Shown here piece by piece: positions 31,509-32,552 of a stretch of DNA of 32,552 bases. The stretch is from Alphaproteobacteria bacterium (lineage in GTDB: Bacteria > Pseudomonadota > Alphaproteobacteria > Acetobacterales > Acetobacteraceae). Location: the NCBI GenBank assembly GCA_020850755.1, contig JADZEB010000061.1:1-32552 (forward strand), written 5' to 3'. The position numbers were made by a program, and so were the translations under genes. Numbering within the stretch: position 1 is the first letter of the stretch; the number at the start of each line of letters is the position of its first letter. Below the pieces are notes generated by a model that had not been told where the DNA came from, ran no database searches, and saw only the letters and a list, made by a program, of their open reading frames with translations.

Positions 31509-32111
31509 TCAATCACCACGCAGGGGCGCCCGCCCGCCAGGGGCGAAGCCGGGATCGAGCAGTCCCGCCAGCCGGCGCGCCGCCAGATCGGCGAAGCGCA
31601 GCAGCACTGCCCGCCGCCGCGCCGGGGCGAGCGCGTGCTCGGGCGCCTCGCGCAGGATATGCGCCTCCCACGCGTCGGCGACGATCAGCCCGGCATCGGC
31701 GGGGACCAGCTCGCGCGGGAAATCATGCCCGACGGCGAAATAGAGCCGGTCGCAGAATTCGCGGTATTCCGGCCATTTCGCGTCGGACAGGTAGTCGCGC
31801 GGGCCGGACTTCACCTCGATGATGGCGAAGGCCCCGCCCGGCAGGAGAGCGAGCACATCGGCGCGCCGGCCATTGGCGAGCGCCACCTCGCGGAGCGGCG
31901 CCCAGCCGAGCGCGCCCGCCAGCCGGCAGACGCCGCGGGTGATGGCGGCGGCGATGTCGTCCGGTGCGCCATCCGCCATCGCCCCAGGCGGCGCGGCATC
32001 GGGCCGCCCCGCGTCGGCTGGCGTGGCATTGGGCCGCGCGGCATCGGCTGGCGTGGCGGCAATGGGCGCGCCGGCGGGCGTTTCGTCTCCGGGGTTCGGG
32101 GGCGTGGTCAT
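31509..32111 (-). CDS. mmcB: MmcB-family DNA repair nuclease (PD-(D/E)xK type)
   Basis: The 200-residue protein belongs to the alphaproteobacterial MmcB group, linked in Caulobacter to mitomycin C tolerance. The nuclease core has Asp85 (RADVLAL), Glu99-x-Lys101 (IIEVKSG) and DAKWPEYREFCDRLYFAV. The first 48 residues are a Pro/Ala/Asp extension with a 10-residue duplication (TPADAARPN, TPADAGRPD). The ATG at 32109-32111 has GAGGATGGGG upstream. An ATG at 31977-31979 (MADGAPDD) would remove the extension and is a real alternative. No SOS box (LexA) was seen nearby by eye. It converges on hldE. Confidence 0.9.
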   Translation of the reverse strand: MTTPPNPGDETPAGAPIAATPADAARPNATPADAGRPDAAPPGAMADGAPDDIAAAITRGVCRLAGALGWAPLREVALANGRRADVLALLPGGAFAIIEVKSGPRDYLSDAKWPEYREFCDRLYFAVGHDFPRELVPADAGLIVADAWEAHILREAPEHALAPARRRAVLLRFADLAARRLAGLLDPGFAPGGRAPLRGD

Positions 32112-32552
32112 CGCCCCATCCTCGCGCGCGCGGCGCCGACGCCGCAAGCGCGCCGCGCCCCGCCGCCTGCGCCTGCCCGCGTGCGCCACCTGCCACCAGC
32201 GGATGACAGACCAGACCGCGCGGGATCGCCGCCACAGCCCGCGCCCTGGATAGACCGCGCCGGAGCGGGCGTGGCGGGCGGTGGCGATCGGGGCCTATCG
32301 GGCGGCCGGTCATCGGCCCATTCGCGCCTGCGCCGCAGGTCGCTTCCGGCAGGCCGCGCCGGCAAGTAGGCGGGCGGCAGTGGGCGGGCGACGAGCGACG
32401 CCACGAGGCACAGCGCTCGCCGCCACACCCCGCGCGCGTGGCGCCGGGTGATGCGCCGGGCCAACCAGAGCCGCGTCCGTCGCGCCATCCCCGCGCGCGT
32501 GGCGCCGGGTGATGCACCGGGCCAACCAGAGCCGCGTCCGTCGCGCCATCCC
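32112..32552. other. Terminal 441-bp region without a recognisable gene
   Basis: This lies upstream of mmcB and runs off the window. It contains a 61-bp tandem repeat at its end. Reading frames on both strands are Arg/Ala-rich and lack motifs; I see no gene. Confidence 0.5.
32431..32552. repeat. 61-bp tandem repeat, cut by the window end
   Basis: Two 61-bp units (32431-32491 and 32492-32552) differ at one base. Each begins cgcgcgcgtggcgccggg and ends gcgccatccc. The unit length is not a multiple of three. The array may continue beyond the window. Confidence 0.92.

Overview
This is a very GC-rich chromosomal stretch, by eye about three quarters G+C. It most likely comes from an alphaproteobacterium of the Rhodospirillales/Acetobacteraceae type. 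The evidence is the trpF-trpB-trpA-accD-folC gene order, an mmcB-type nuclease gene, a Bug-family solute receptor, a heptose gene (hldE), and a DUF6931-like gene beside type VI secretion genes. No rRNA, tRNA, CRISPR array, insertion sequence or phage integrase was found.

Layout. Positions 1-4924 hold a co-directional housekeeping operon: the end of trpF, then trpB, trpA, accD and folC, serving tryptophan, fatty-acid and folate metabolism. Positions 4965-18199 hold a partial type VI secretion system (T6SS) island: tagH, PAAR, a DUF6931-like gene, vgrG, two nearly identical hcp genes and clpV. A SapC-family gene and a repeat-rich secreted protein gene sit inside it on the opposite strand. The sheath, baseplate and membrane-complex genes (tssB, C, E, F, G, A, J, K, L, M) are absent from the window, so this is either a detached tip/tube/recycling module or one edge of a split locus. 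Positions 18656-32111 hold unlinked single genes: an orphan Bug receptor, an SH3-domain secreted protein, a membrane protein, two small secreted proteins, a nitronate-monooxygenase-like flavoprotein, hemN with an FNR/FixK-type box, a DMT exporter, an atypical acyl-CoA dehydrogenase, hldE and mmcB.

How the T6SS genes fit together. Hcp forms the tube, VgrG and PAAR the puncturing tip, ClpV recycles the contracted sheath, and TagH is a phospho-threonine-sensing accessory factor. No toxin domain is recognisable on VgrG, PAAR or either Hcp, so any cargo must be a separate protein. The local candidates are the DUF6931-like protein, whose start lies 2 nt after the vgrG stop, and the SapC-family/repeat-protein pair.

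A second theme is repeats. Short GC-rich tandem arrays with unit lengths of 5 to 61 bp recur along the window. Several start at, or run across, stop codons (trpF, the DUF6931-like gene, the GQAQG-repeat protein, the flavoprotein, a small secreted protein). Others extend the low-complexity linkers of TagH, the SapC-family protein, the GQAQG protein and the SH3 protein. The intergenic regions are unusually long for such a genome, and most contain only this kind of sequence.
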